A DNA stretch of 64,000 nucleotides from assembly GCA_964529415.1 (NCBI GenBank), contig CAZGWD010000014.1, positions 1 to 64,000 on the forward strand, in the 5' to 3' direction. The notes beneath the pieces were generated by a model. It was not told the origin of the DNA. It made no database searches and saw only the letters and a list, made by a program, of their open reading frames with translations. The stretch comes from CAYMPH01 sp964529415. Lineage in GTDB: Bacteria; Spirochaetota; UBA4802; UBA5550. Positions within the stretch are counted from its first letter, which is position 1, and every line of letters starts with the position of its first letter. Positions 9,182 to 17,285 of this stretch are shown piece by piece. The position numbers were made by a program, and so were the translations under genes.

Positions 9182-9475
9182 TTATTTATTATAACTGTCG
9201 AGCTTTGCGTTTAACTCTTCAATCTTTTTCTTTAAATCATCAATTTCTTTTTTTGTAGCAAGACCGTGTTTGTCAACAAACTCTGAAATATTCTCTTTAG
9301 CTTTAGAAAATTCCTCATCAAATTTCGACTTGAATTCCTCTTTTCTTTTTTTCATTTCCTCTTCAAATTTTCCATATCTTTCCTGGCGGTCTTTTTTAAA
9401 TTCATCTGCTTTTTTTTCAATTTCCTCTCCTGCTGAAAAAAGCAGCACAGCCAGGTCTTTTATTATATTACTCAT
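9182..9475 (-). CDS. Phasin-like coiled-coil protein
   Basis: A 97-residue, highly charged helical protein rich in Lys and Glu. Residues about 20-65 form an amphipathic helix, and the C-terminal ATKKEIDDLKKKIEELNAKL forms a leucine-zipper-like coiled coil. This architecture (short amphipathic region plus terminal coiled coil starting T-K-x-E-I-D-x-L) is that of the phasin/UbiK-like group. It is cotranscribed with the UbiB-type kinase gene, which suggests a membrane- or lipid-associated helper. GAGAGG precedes the ATG. No polyhydroxyalkanoate synthase gene is visible, so a granule role is not supported. Confidence 0.6.
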   Translation of the reverse strand: MSNIIKDLAVLLFSAGEEIEKKADEFKKDRQERYGKFEEEMKKRKEEFKSKFDEEFSKAKENISEFVDKHGLATKKEIDDLKKKIEELNAKLDSYNK

Positions 9476-9720
9476 TTTATGCCTCTCATTTTTTTTTAAG
9501 ATTGCAGAAAAATATAATCTCTACATAATATAATATAATTTTAATTAAAAATAGTTACATTTTTTAAAAAAAATCTATTTATATTTTTCATATTAACTTA
9601 TAAATTTCTTGAATATATTTTACAAAAGAACTATATTGTCCAAAGACTCAAATTCAACTCTCTTAATCAAATAAAATAATTCAATTCAAGTTTTAAAAAA
9701 AATATACTGGAAGGTGTCAA

Positions 9721-10434
9721 ATGAGATTTCTATTTTTATTAATTACTATTTTATTTACAGGTTGCGTAACAATGCTCCCGCAGGTTAAGGATGAATTTCT
9801 GGCCGGCAAAACAAAAGAGCAGGAAGAGGTTTTATTTAAACTGGAAGACCAGATAGTTGAAATCAACAAACAGAAAGCCGGCATAGAAAAAAAAATAAAC
9901 ATATCCAAACAGCTGAAAAAAGTTAATGAGAGTGAATACCCTTATCAAAAAAACAAACTTAATTATTACACTGAAAACCAGGAGCTTTATATACTTACAG
10001 GCAATGCAGCAAAAATGGCTCAAACCGGAAACGATTTAAAAAAGATAGAGCTCGATATTAAATTAAATCTTCTAATGAATGAATATGTGTCATACCTGAA
10101 GAGTTACCACCAGTCATCTCTTGATGTTAACTATGCAGAATTATCTGCAAAAATTGCAGAGCTGAGTTATGAAAAATCAAAAATAGCTGCAGCTTATATA
10201 GATTTAAAAACCGCCCAGCCGGATGCAGCAGCTGAAAAAGATCCGAAAAAACAAAAGGCAGAAAATAAAAATCCTATTATTGTAGGAGATTATCTTAAGC
10301 AGTTTGATGAAAGAAAAAAATCTCTGGCTGATAAAAAGACAATAAATGAAAATTATCTTATTGAATTAAACAAAGCTGAAAAAAAAATCAAGGATGAAGG
10401 ATTTGCTATTAATCCGGAATTTGTTGTTAAGTAA
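9721..10434 (+). CDS. Putative lipoprotein, helical, unknown function
   Basis: A 237-residue lipoprotein. A short signal peptide ends in the lipobox LFTGC, so Cys15 would be lipidated. The mature part is strongly helical and Lys/Glu rich, with probable coiled coils at about 30-65 and 130-160, then an Ala/Lys-rich linker near 165-185. I recognise no family. AAGGTG lies before the ATG. It precedes an OmpA-like gene on the same strand, separated by a terminator, so both may serve the envelope but are probably separate transcripts. Confidence 0.7.
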   Translation: MRFLFLLITILFTGCVTMLPQVKDEFLAGKTKEQEEVLFKLEDQIVEINKQKAGIEKKINISKQLKKVNESEYPYQKNKLNYYTENQELYILTGNAAKMAQTGNDLKKIELDIKLNLLMNEYVSYLKSYHQSSLDVNYAELSAKIAELSYEKSKIAAAYIDLKTAQPDAAAEKDPKKQKAENKNPIIVGDYLKQFDERKKSLADKKTINENYLIELNKAEKKIKDEGFAINPEFVVK

Positions 10435-10463
10435 TAAAAACTTAACACAAATTTAATCCCTCC

Positions 10464-10492
10464 AAGTCTCCAAAAGGGGACTTGATTTTTTT
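10464..10492 (+). terminator. Rho-independent terminator after the lipoprotein gene
   Basis: AAGTCTCC and GGGGACTT form an eight-pair stem with one G-T wobble around AAAA, followed by a T-rich tail of seven T. It lies 29 bases after the lipoprotein stop codon. A second hairpin, GCCCACC...GGGTGG at about 10526-10551, follows in the leader of the OmpA-like gene. Confidence 0.75.
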
Positions 10493-10590
10493 ACAAGTTC
10501 AAGCAATTGTTTTATTTAAATTAAGCCCACCTCCGGGTATTTGGGTGGATTTAAGTTAAAAAATATGTTTCAACAAAAGGGGAAATTGTT

Positions 10591-11628
10591 ATGTATAAAA
10601 AAATTTTAAAATATTCAATCTTTGCTGCTGCGATAATATTTTCTTTTACATTTAACAGCAATCTCAGCGCTCAGTTATATTCTGCAAAAGAATACAACAA
10701 TCTTTACAATGAAAAAACTGCTGTTGAGCTTGAGATCAGAAGCTTAAAGCGGCAGATGAGAAACAGCGAATCAAACTATGAAACGAAAATAAAAGATCTT
10801 GAAAGCCGCATTTCAAAACTCAATGAAACAATAGCAGGTCTTGAAAAGCAGAGCGCGTCCGACAATGAGGCCTGTAAAAAAAGAACAGCTGAACTTGAAA
10901 AAACAATTTCAATTTTGCAGCAGAAAAGCGGCGACAGGGAAAAAGATTTAATTGAAGAAAATAAAAAGAATATTGCAGCTTATGATGAGCAGCTGAAAAA
11001 ATTAAGGAAAGAGCTTTCAGATCAGAAGGAACGCCATCTGGCTGAACTTTCTGAATTAAAGAAAAATTATGATTCTAAAATTATTGAACTGCAGAACAGA
11101 ATAAACACTCTGACTGATGAACTGTCATCATTAAAAGAGCTAACTAAATCACAGAAGAAAGAACTTGAAAGGATGTCTGACCAGGCGAACGAGCTTGAAA
11201 AACAGCTTTCCAGAGAAATCAAAGACGGACAGATTCGACTGAAAAAATTTCATGACAGGCTTGTAATTAATATCGACGATAAAATTTCTTTTGATTCAGG
11301 TTCCGCTGAACTTAAAAAAGAAATCCTTCCTGCATTTGATAAAATTGCCAAGATAATTTCAGATTATCCTGAAAACAGAATCATGATAGAAGGACATACA
11401 GATAATATTCCTATTAAAACATATCTCTTTCCGGACAACTGGCAGCTGTCAACCCAGAGAGCTTTATCAGTTTTAAGATATATTATAGAAAGACATAAAG
11501 TAGACAAGTCAAGATTTGCTGCAGCAGGTTACGGCGAGTTCAATCCGATTGTTCAGAATAACACACCGGAAAACAGAGCATTAAATAGAAGGGTTGATAT
11601 TATTTTAATACCAAGGATAAAAAATTAG
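10591..11628 (+). CDS. OmpA/MotB-domain peptidoglycan-binding protein with long coiled coil
   Basis: A 345-residue exported protein. The signal peptide spans about 1-28, a long charged coiled coil runs from about 35 to 215, and a C-terminal OmpA/MotB-like domain occupies about 225-345. The last shows LVINIDDKISFDSGSAEL, IMIEGHTDNIPI, WQLSTQRALSVLRYI, AAGYGEFNP and NRALNRRVDI, the usual peptidoglycan-binding signature. The resemblance to the periplasmic part of MotB is clear, but there is no membrane stator segment and no MotA gene. It probably tethers the envelope to the cell wall. GGGG lies 9 bases before the ATG. Confidence 0.85.
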   Translation: MYKKILKYSIFAAAIIFSFTFNSNLSAQLYSAKEYNNLYNEKTAVELEIRSLKRQMRNSESNYETKIKDLESRISKLNETIAGLEKQSASDNEACKKRTAELEKTISILQQKSGDREKDLIEENKKNIAAYDEQLKKLRKELSDQKERHLAELSELKKNYDSKIIELQNRINTLTDELSSLKELTKSQKKELERMSDQANELEKQLSREIKDGQIRLKKFHDRLVINIDDKISFDSGSAELKKEILPAFDKIAKIISDYPENRIMIEGHTDNIPIKTYLFPDNWQLSTQRALSVLRYIIERHKVDKSRFAAAGYGEFNPIVQNNTPENRALNRRVDIILIPRIKN

Positions 11629-11645
11629 ATCCCACCCGCTTCCAT

Positions 11646-11727
11646 CCCCCTTGAATAAGGGGGAAACTAAACTTTATTTTCTTAAAGAAAATCTCCCTCT
11701 TGCAAAGGGGGAGATGCCCGCAGGGCA
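11646..11727. repeat. Block of three consecutive GC-rich hairpins between convergent genes
   Basis: CCCCCTT-GAAT-AAGGGGG (11646-11663), TCTCCCTCTT-GC-AAAGGGGGAGA (11692-11714) and TGCCC-GCA-GGGCA (11715-11727) fill the gap between the OmpA-like gene and the convergent gene. Some may act in transcription termination, but the series looks more like a dispersed intergenic repeat. Confidence 0.6.
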
Positions 11728-11733
11728 TAGAGG

Positions 11734-12270
11734 TTATTTCTTTTCCCGATAAGGTCTGTATACAATAAACTTTCCGGATTTAATATTCGCTATATCTGTA
11801 GTTGTTTCCACCATATATCTCTTTCCGCTGACATTCTGATGCAGAAGTGTCAGAATTGTTTTCCCGTCAAAATTTTTCAGTATAGCAACATGATCCGGCA
11901 TGCCGATTGTTTCTGAACCCCAGGCTTTTCTTCCATCAGAATATTTTTTTGTCCAGGATGATTTAATTTTAAAAAAATGTATTATATCTCCGGGTATCAG
12001 CGTCATACCTGATTCCAGTTTTAATCCTTTTGAATCACCGGCTGCTACTTTTTTCCCGAACATAAATTTATTATTCCATGTTGCGCCAAGAGCTTTCAAA
12101 GGCTGAGCTGCCAGATCCCAGCATTCACCGCGTCCGATTTTTTTACCCATTTTTTCATGCGCAAAAGCAAGAACCTGATCATTTAGATATTCCACACCTT
12201 CCGCAGGGAATGATTCTGTAATTGAAAATACAGCAAACAGTATGATGAAGAAAGTATAATATTTTTTCAT
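11734..12270 (-). CDS. Secreted Cys/His protein, possible NlpC/CHAP-like hydrolase
   Basis: A 178-residue protein with a signal peptide at about 1-23. The mature part has RGECWDLA with Cys50 at the start of a predicted helix, a central LIPGDIIHF strand, and MPDHVAI with His127. This order (Cys at a helix start, G-D-I, then His in a D-H-V-A-I strand) is that of papain-like NlpC/P60 or CHAP peptidases and amidases. Family membership is inferred from pattern only. It would act on peptidoglycan or other peptides outside the inner membrane. AAGGA precedes the ATG. Confidence 0.6.
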   Translation of the reverse strand: MKKYYTFFIILFAVFSITESFPAEGVEYLNDQVLAFAHEKMGKKIGRGECWDLAAQPLKALGATWNNKFMFGKKVAAGDSKGLKLESGMTLIPGDIIHFFKIKSSWTKKYSDGRKAWGSETIGMPDHVAILKNFDGKTILTLLHQNVSGKRYMVETTTDIANIKSGKFIVYRPYREKK

Positions 12271-12293
12271 GATATTTTCCTTTTATATATGAA

Positions 12294-12704
12294 CTATTTG
12301 CCAGATAAGCTGGAATAAATAATTATTCCGCAGAAAACCGCTATTCCAAAAAAACGTATTGAAAAAGACAGGAAAAGTTTTTTCAGATAATTTTTATCTA
12401 TACCAAGAGATTCTATCTTCTTTCGTGCAATAAAATAGGCAAATATGAAATATAGCGAAAGAAAAATAAAAAATAGTACAACTGAAAAAAGATATAAATT
12501 ATAGTTTTCTGAATAAGTCACCCATACAACAAATGCGAGAGGGCCGAGCAGGATAAGTGAATATTTTTTATAACCTGCAAATGCTCCTTCAAGATTCATA
12601 ATTTCCTGATGAGAAAGTTTTCTCAAAGCAGATTCAGAAATCATCCTGGCAGCTACGATTGATGCAAGTACTGCAACTAAACCGATTAAATATATTACGT
12701 TCAT
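12294..12704 (-). CDS. Small multi-pass membrane protein, unknown
   Basis: A 136-residue protein with about four hydrophobic segments: residues 3-20, 48-66, 70-95 and 112-133. A short hydrophilic stretch, RKLSHQEIMNLEGAFAGYKK, lies between the first two. I recognise no family. GGGAG precedes the ATG. It is followed by the Cys/His secreted-protein gene after 23 bases, so the two may be cotranscribed. Confidence 0.6.
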   Translation of the reverse strand: MNVIYLIGLVAVLASIVAARMISESALRKLSHQEIMNLEGAFAGYKKYSLILLGPLAFVVWVTYSENYNLYLFSVVLFFIFLSLYFIFAYFIARKKIESLGIDKNYLKKLFLSFSIRFFGIAVFCGIIIYSSLSGK

Positions 12705-12828
12705 TTATTATTCTCCCAAGTATAAAAATCAGAAATAAATCAGCTACAATAAAAGCTGATATGCAAATTATAGTCACTCTTGAATTACAAAATAACCGGA
12801 ATTTCAAAATATGGAAAGTAAAAAATTA

Positions 12829-13314
12829 TTACTGGAGTTTTTTTACGTAAATAGCCTTGCTGTCGCCTTCAGCATAAAAATCTTCGATAACTGCTTCCTT
12901 GATATACCCTGTTGATTCATAAAAAATTCTTGTTGGTATATAAAGCTCCTGCGTGGATGTCTCGGCATAGACCCTCACGCATCCCATATCCTTCATCAGA
13001 TTTTCACTTTTAAAAAGAATATTCTTCCCAATGCCTTTTCCCATAAAATCGGGATGAACCGCAATCCAGAAAAGATCAAAGCTTGATTCTGTCCCGAAAA
13101 TGGGCCCATAGCAGCAGTAGGCAATTATCCTGCCGGAGATTTCTCCAAAAACAAAATTATATCCGCTTGAGTCTCCTCTTTCCAGTCTATCCAGTACAAG
13201 CTCTTCTGCAATATCAATCTCTTCAATGTTGAAGAACTTTGTAGCTTTGACAAGCTCTCTGACAGATGAAGCATCGGACTCCACTGTCTCAGTTCTGAAA
13301 ATTAATTCATTCAT
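12829..13314 (-). CDS. GNAT-family N-acetyltransferase, last gene of the KamA operon
   Basis: A 161-residue acetyl-CoA-dependent acetyltransferase. The central DLFWIAVHPDFMGKGIGKNI is the GNAT motif A that binds the pyrophosphate of acetyl-CoA, and RIFYESTGY near the end is motif B. The start lies 4 bases after the stop of the preceding ATP-grasp gene, in one operon with lysine 2,3-aminomutase. In the known AblA/AblB system an acetyltransferase acts on the epsilon-amino group of beta-lysine; this gene could do the same to beta-lysine or to a beta-lysyl peptide, but that is inference from context. Confidence 0.8.
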   Translation of the reverse strand: MNELIFRTETVESDASSVRELVKATKFFNIEEIDIAEELVLDRLERGDSSGYNFVFGEISGRIIAYCCYGPIFGTESSFDLFWIAVHPDFMGKGIGKNILFKSENLMKDMGCVRVYAETSTQELYIPTRIFYESTGYIKEAVIEDFYAEGDSKAIYVKKLQ

Positions 13315-13318
13315 TTAT

Positions 13319-14308
13319 TTAAACCGGTTTAACAGGATAGTCAATGAGTCTTTTAATCATGGCATTATAATCTATGCCCGCTCTATCACAGGCAACGCTG
13401 TAGCCGCTGAAAACATTAATGCAGGGGTTTGTGTTTATCTCAAGAACATACGGTCTGTTTTTATTATCAATCCTGAGATCCACTCTTGCGTATCCGTTTA
13501 GTCCAAACGCGCTCCAGCATTTCAGGGATATTCTATTTAATTCTTCAAGCATGGGTTTATCATTTTCATGAAAATCAAAAATCCGCTCAGTATTTATATA
13601 TTCAAAAGATTCCTCATGCCATTTTGCGCTGTATCCTATAATTCTTACTTTATCATCCGGATAATCAACAAAAGTCATTTCTGCAGGCGGCTGAACAACA
13701 GGGCCGTTTTCAGAAGATATCACTGACAAATTAAATTCACGTCCGTCGATATATTTTTCTGCAAAAAAAGGCGTTCCCAAAACAGTGCTTCTATCTATTA
13801 TAATCTTATAAAGCTCCTCAGCGCTTTCTGGAGACACCACAGCGTGATCGTCCATCCCGATTGAAGCGTGCTCCCAGACTGCCTTTATTATATAACTGCT
13901 GCCCTTCTCAAACTTAGAACACTTTTCTCCGTCAGATGTAATCCAGTCCGGAGTCGGTATTCCTTCAAGACGCATTATATATTTCGCAATCAGCTTATTC
14001 GAAGTCTGAAACATTGCCTCTGTAGGGTTTCCTGTGTATGGGATTTTCAAATAATCGAGAACAGCTGTACCGAAATAAATAAGCCTGCCGCTGCCTTCAA
14101 CAGATTCCACAAGATTAAAAATAATATCAGGATTTATTTTCCGGATATTGCTGATAGTAGCTTCAATATTAAACAAGAAAGACAATGGAATAACATCATG
14201 GCCAAGCGTTACAAGCGCTTCAGAAATTGATTTAAGCTGATCCAGATTATCTTTTTCATCAAGAGAGGCTGTTTCATCAACGCTGTTGTGAAGTATCAGA
14301 ACTTTCAT
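13319..14308 (-). CDS. ATP-grasp ligase, D-Ala-D-Ala ligase-like (second copy of the KamA operon)
   Basis: A 329-residue ATP-grasp protein. The N-terminal Rossmann-like part starts MKVLILHNSVDETASLDEK. The ATP-grasp core has YIIKAVWEHASIGMDDHAV, EKYIDGREFNLSVI, NGYARVDLRID and the metal-binding VLEINTNPCI. The Gly-rich loop (ASIGM) differs from the GSSVG of true Ddl, and a true ddl is present at 59457-60557, so cell-wall synthesis is not its likely job. It probably joins an amino acid to a carboxylate acceptor. The start overlaps the previous ATP-grasp gene by 4 bases. Confidence 0.82.
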   Translation of the reverse strand: MKVLILHNSVDETASLDEKDNLDQLKSISEALVTLGHDVIPLSFLFNIEATISNIRKINPDIIFNLVESVEGSGRLIYFGTAVLDYLKIPYTGNPTEAMFQTSNKLIAKYIMRLEGIPTPDWITSDGEKCSKFEKGSSYIIKAVWEHASIGMDDHAVVSPESAEELYKIIIDRSTVLGTPFFAEKYIDGREFNLSVISSENGPVVQPPAEMTFVDYPDDKVRIIGYSAKWHEESFEYINTERIFDFHENDKPMLEELNRISLKCWSAFGLNGYARVDLRIDNKNRPYVLEINTNPCINVFSGYSVACDRAGIDYNAMIKRLIDYPVKPV

Positions 14309-15288
14309 TTTATTCTTTTTACCGCTGAATCCATAATTTGTTTTATAAGATCATTATAAGGCAATCCGATCTTGCTGCATATAATAGGCAAATCAGAATC
14401 TATTGGATTAAGCCCTGCAACAGGATTTACCTCAAGAAAATTCGGAACGCCTTTCGCATCATATCGTAAATCAATTCTTCCTGCATCTCTGCATCCAAGG
14501 CCTTTCCATGCGTCGAGAGCTACTTTTTCGCATTTTTCAGCGATATCACCTTTGATCAATATATATTCACAGAATTCATGGCAGTTCTGCTTATTTTCGT
14601 AAGTATAAACATTCTGATCGCCTTTTTCTGTTGAAACAACTTCAATTGTTCCAACTGCCCTGGCATTATCACCAGTACCGATAATGCCAACAGTAAATTC
14701 TCTTCCTGGAAGAAATTCCTCAACTATAACAGGACCATTGAATTTTTTTAGCAGATATGAGCAGGTAAACACAAGCTCAGCTTTATTTTTAATAATTGAA
14801 TCAGAAGATATTCCTTTTCCATTTCCTTCAGCTGCCGGTTTTGCAAATAAAGGATAGCCGAACCTGATTTTGGAAATATCCTCAATCTTTTCCACAACCG
14901 CAAAATCAGCTGTTGGAACGCCAATATCTCTAATAACGCTTTTAGTAAAACCCTTATGAAGGGTCAGAGCCATAATCAGAGTATCAGAAAAGGTATATGG
15001 AATGTTATATGCATCAAGCAAAGCAGGCACCTGGCCTTCCCTTGCAACTCCGTACATGCCTTCTGCAATATTAAATACAATATCCCACTTTTCGCCGGAT
15101 ATAAGCCTTTTTGCCAGAGATTTTATATTGCCGATTCTATCAGTTAGATATCCTGCTGCATGCAGAGCCGTTTCAATTGCTTCAACTGTTTCAATTTTAT
15201 CGAATTCTGCAGTTTCCTCGTCTGTAAAACCTTCTGCAGTATAATCCGAACGGAGATCATATGTTAAACCAACTTTTATCAAAAACAT
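14305..15288 (-). CDS. ATP-grasp ligase, D-Ala-D-Ala ligase-like (first copy of the KamA operon)
   Basis: A 327-residue ATP-grasp enzyme. It keeps FNIAEGMYGVAREGQVPALL, PLFAKPAAEGNGKGIS (ATP lid), VEEFLPGREFTVGII, DAGRIDLRYD and NFLEVNPVAGLNP, so the nucleotide- and metal-binding residues look intact. The C-terminal NPVAGLNP replaces the N-T-L-P-G-F-T of genuine Ddl, which suggests a different substrate. The ATG follows the lysine aminomutase stop by one base and overlaps the next ligase gene by 4 bases, so stoichiometric expression is likely. The two ligases are diverged from each other and are not a recent duplicate. Confidence 0.82.
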   Translation of the reverse strand: MFLIKVGLTYDLRSDYTAEGFTDEETAEFDKIETVEAIETALHAAGYLTDRIGNIKSLAKRLISGEKWDIVFNIAEGMYGVAREGQVPALLDAYNIPYTFSDTLIMALTLHKGFTKSVIRDIGVPTADFAVVEKIEDISKIRFGYPLFAKPAAEGNGKGISSDSIIKNKAELVFTCSYLLKKFNGPVIVEEFLPGREFTVGIIGTGDNARAVGTIEVVSTEKGDQNVYTYENKQNCHEFCEYILIKGDIAEKCEKVALDAWKGLGCRDAGRIDLRYDAKGVPNFLEVNPVAGLNPIDSDLPIICSKIGLPYNDLIKQIMDSAVKRIK

Positions 15289-15289
15289 A

Positions 15290-16630
15290 TCAGCAGATCA
15301 CCGGTTCGCCTACATTATCAGGATATTTATATATGTTGCCCTCATAATTCCTTAAAACAACATGATGACCATCCCTGCCTGCAAAATAATCCGGTAATAG
15401 CGGAATTTTTCCGCCGCCGTCCGGGGCATCAATCACATAATGAGGCACAGCATATCCAGATGTGTGGCCCCTTAGCCCGGAAATTATTTCAATTCCCTTC
15501 TCAACAGGCGTTCTGAAATGCGAAGATCCTGTAATCGGATCGCACTGGTAAAGATAATACGGCCTTACACGTATTTTCAGAAGTCCGTGATACAGCTTTT
15601 TCATTGTTTCAACATCATCATTTATGCCCTGAAGCAGAACTGTCTGGCTTCCAAGCGGAATTCCGGCATCTGCAAGCTTTTTACATGCAGCTGATGTTTC
15701 TTTTGTTATTTCTTCCGGGTGTGTAAAATGTATGCTTATCCACAATGGATGGTATTTTTTTAATATATTAGTCAGCGAAGAAGTAATTCTCTGAGGAAGA
15801 ACAACCGGGACTTTTGTACCTATTCTAATAAATTCAACATGAGGAATCCTGGAAAGCTTTGAAAGAAGCCAGTTCAGCTTTTCATTTGAAAGAGTAAGAG
15901 GATCTCCTCCGGAAAGCAATACGTCCCTGATTTCAGGGTTTGATTCAATATAATTAATGCCTTTTTCCCACTGTTCCATTGTTACGTGAGACTTGCAGTC
16001 ATCACCAACCATTCTGGACCTTGTGCAGTATCTGCAGTATACAGAACAGTAGCCTGTTGTCAGAAAAAGCACCCTGTCAGGATATCTGTGTACAATTCCA
16101 GGCACAGGACTGTCATGATCTTCTGATAATGGATCATCAGCCTCACCGATCATTTTAATATATTCAGATGTTGTTGGTATGACAGTTCGCCTGATTGAAT
16201 GAGATGGATCATCTTTGTTTATTAAACTTGCATAGTATGGTGTAATTGCAAGAGGTAATGCGTTTATATTCCTCGAAATAGCATTCTTTTCATCTTCAGA
16301 AAGATTAATCACTCTTTCCAGATCAGAAAGGCTTCTGATTCTGTTTCTCAACTGCCATTTCCAGTCGTTCCATTCAGAATCTTTCACATTTGAATAATAT
16401 TTCTTCCTGAATTTTCTGGTTTTTTCATCTATTATTGGTTTAAAACTGCTGTTTTTTTTAATTGAGGCAGGTATTTTAAAATTAATTGAGGGATCTTCCA
16501 GTATTCCTGGATTAATTGAACTGATTTTTTCTCTAATTATTAAACTGTTTGAAGATAATGTAAAACTTGGAGGCTCTGACTCCTCCTGAATTAATCCAGC
16601 TTCGCTTAACTCAGCCCTGTTTTCTTCCAT
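15290..16630 (-). CDS. kamA: L-lysine 2,3-aminomutase (radical SAM, KamA family)
   Basis: Converts L-lysine to L-beta-lysine using S-adenosylmethionine, a 4Fe-4S cluster and PLP. The cluster motif is C-S-V-Y-C-R-Y-C (Cys195, 199, 202). The PLP lysine lies in DAPDGGGKIP (Lys408). The aspartates in LYQCDP and VIDAP (364 and 401) match those that hold the lysine side-chain amine in characterised enzymes, favouring lysine over glutamate. There are 446 residues, with about 90 poorly conserved residues at the N-terminus. The ATG at 16630 is chosen because a promoter places the transcript start near 16725, too close for the upstream TTG at 16723. Confidence 0.9.
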   Translation of the reverse strand: MEENRAELSEAGLIQEESEPPSFTLSSNSLIIREKISSINPGILEDPSINFKIPASIKKNSSFKPIIDEKTRKFRKKYYSNVKDSEWNDWKWQLRNRIRSLSDLERVINLSEDEKNAISRNINALPLAITPYYASLINKDDPSHSIRRTVIPTTSEYIKMIGEADDPLSEDHDSPVPGIVHRYPDRVLFLTTGYCSVYCRYCTRSRMVGDDCKSHVTMEQWEKGINYIESNPEIRDVLLSGGDPLTLSNEKLNWLLSKLSRIPHVEFIRIGTKVPVVLPQRITSSLTNILKKYHPLWISIHFTHPEEITKETSAACKKLADAGIPLGSQTVLLQGINDDVETMKKLYHGLLKIRVRPYYLYQCDPITGSSHFRTPVEKGIEIISGLRGHTSGYAVPHYVIDAPDGGGKIPLLPDYFAGRDGHHVVLRNYEGNIYKYPDNVGEPVIC

Positions 16631-16731
16631 AAAAATTTTTTTAACCCCACTTTTTTTTGTTGTCCCGTTTATTTTTCGGCGGAAAATTTTTAAAAAATTA
16701 ATTTTAAATAAATTAATTTCCAAGCTGTGTT

Positions 16732-16760
16732 TTAATAATTAATCAGAAAAAAAAAGTCAA
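16732..16760 (-). promoter_or_regulatory. Sigma-70-type promoter of the KamA operon
   Basis: TTGACT at 16760-16755 and TATTAA at 16737-16732 are separated by 17 bases. Transcription would begin near 16725, giving a leader of about 95 bases. The rest of the 323-base gap 16631-16953 is very AT rich; I see no gene, riboswitch or clear terminator in it. Confidence 0.6.
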
Positions 16761-16953
16761 GCGCAATTACATTATGTCGCCTTTATTTTTGAAAAAAAAT
16801 TAAAAAAATTACTTTTTTTTATTATAATTCTTTCTCTGTTTGCTTTAACCGAGGTTCATAAATATAAAATAAAAAAAAATTCTAAGATAAATTTAATCGT
16901 TTATTTTTATAATTGAAGAGGAAAAAATCTTTAAAAGCGGTTTTTGTCTGATA

Positions 16954-17274
16954 TTAATTCTGCGGATTTGCTTCTCTTACGAAAATATCACCGGTAAGAC
17001 CTTCATCCAGCATTGAAATAAGCTCAGAAGTCTTTCTTTCAACTGCAACTTCCGAGCCAGAACTTATATTTTTAAGCTGATGGAATTCATCAGCTATATT
17101 CATTGCAGCAAGTATGGCAACCTGAACCGGATTTCCGTTTCCTATACTGTCGCTGACTTCATTCATCTTGGAATTAACATACCCGGCAAGCTTTACTATA
17201 TAATCTGATTCAGCATCGCCTTTAATAGTATAGGTCTGACCAAAAATATCTACTTTAACCCTGCTTGATTCCAT
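16954..17274 (-). CDS. zapA: Cell division protein ZapA
   Basis: A 106-residue cytoplasmic protein that bundles FtsZ filaments. The N-terminus VKVDIFGQTYTIKGD and the following DYIVKLAGYVNSKM helix are characteristic of ZapA, as is the VAILAAMNIADEF helix. The C-terminal coiled coil is short and followed by a 20-residue tail. It follows the acidic coiled-coil gene by 11 bases, in the same transcript. I see no 6S RNA-like structure downstream, although that RNA often follows zapA in other phyla. Confidence 0.85.
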   Translation of the reverse strand: MESSRVKVDIFGQTYTIKGDAESDYIVKLAGYVNSKMNEVSDSIGNGNPVQVAILAAMNIADEFHQLKNISSGSEVAVERKTSELISMLDEGLTGDIFVREANPQN

Positions 17275-17285
17275 ATTATCTGCTG

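Noticed and set aside
9476..9720. A gene or RNA in the gap before the lipoprotein gene
   Set aside because: The sequence is very AT rich with stops in all frames and no recognisable structure.
16631..16723. An N-terminal extension of the aminomutase from TTG at 16723
   Set aside because: The predicted transcript start near 16725 leaves no leader, there is no ribosome-binding site, and the added residues look like translated AT-rich spacer.
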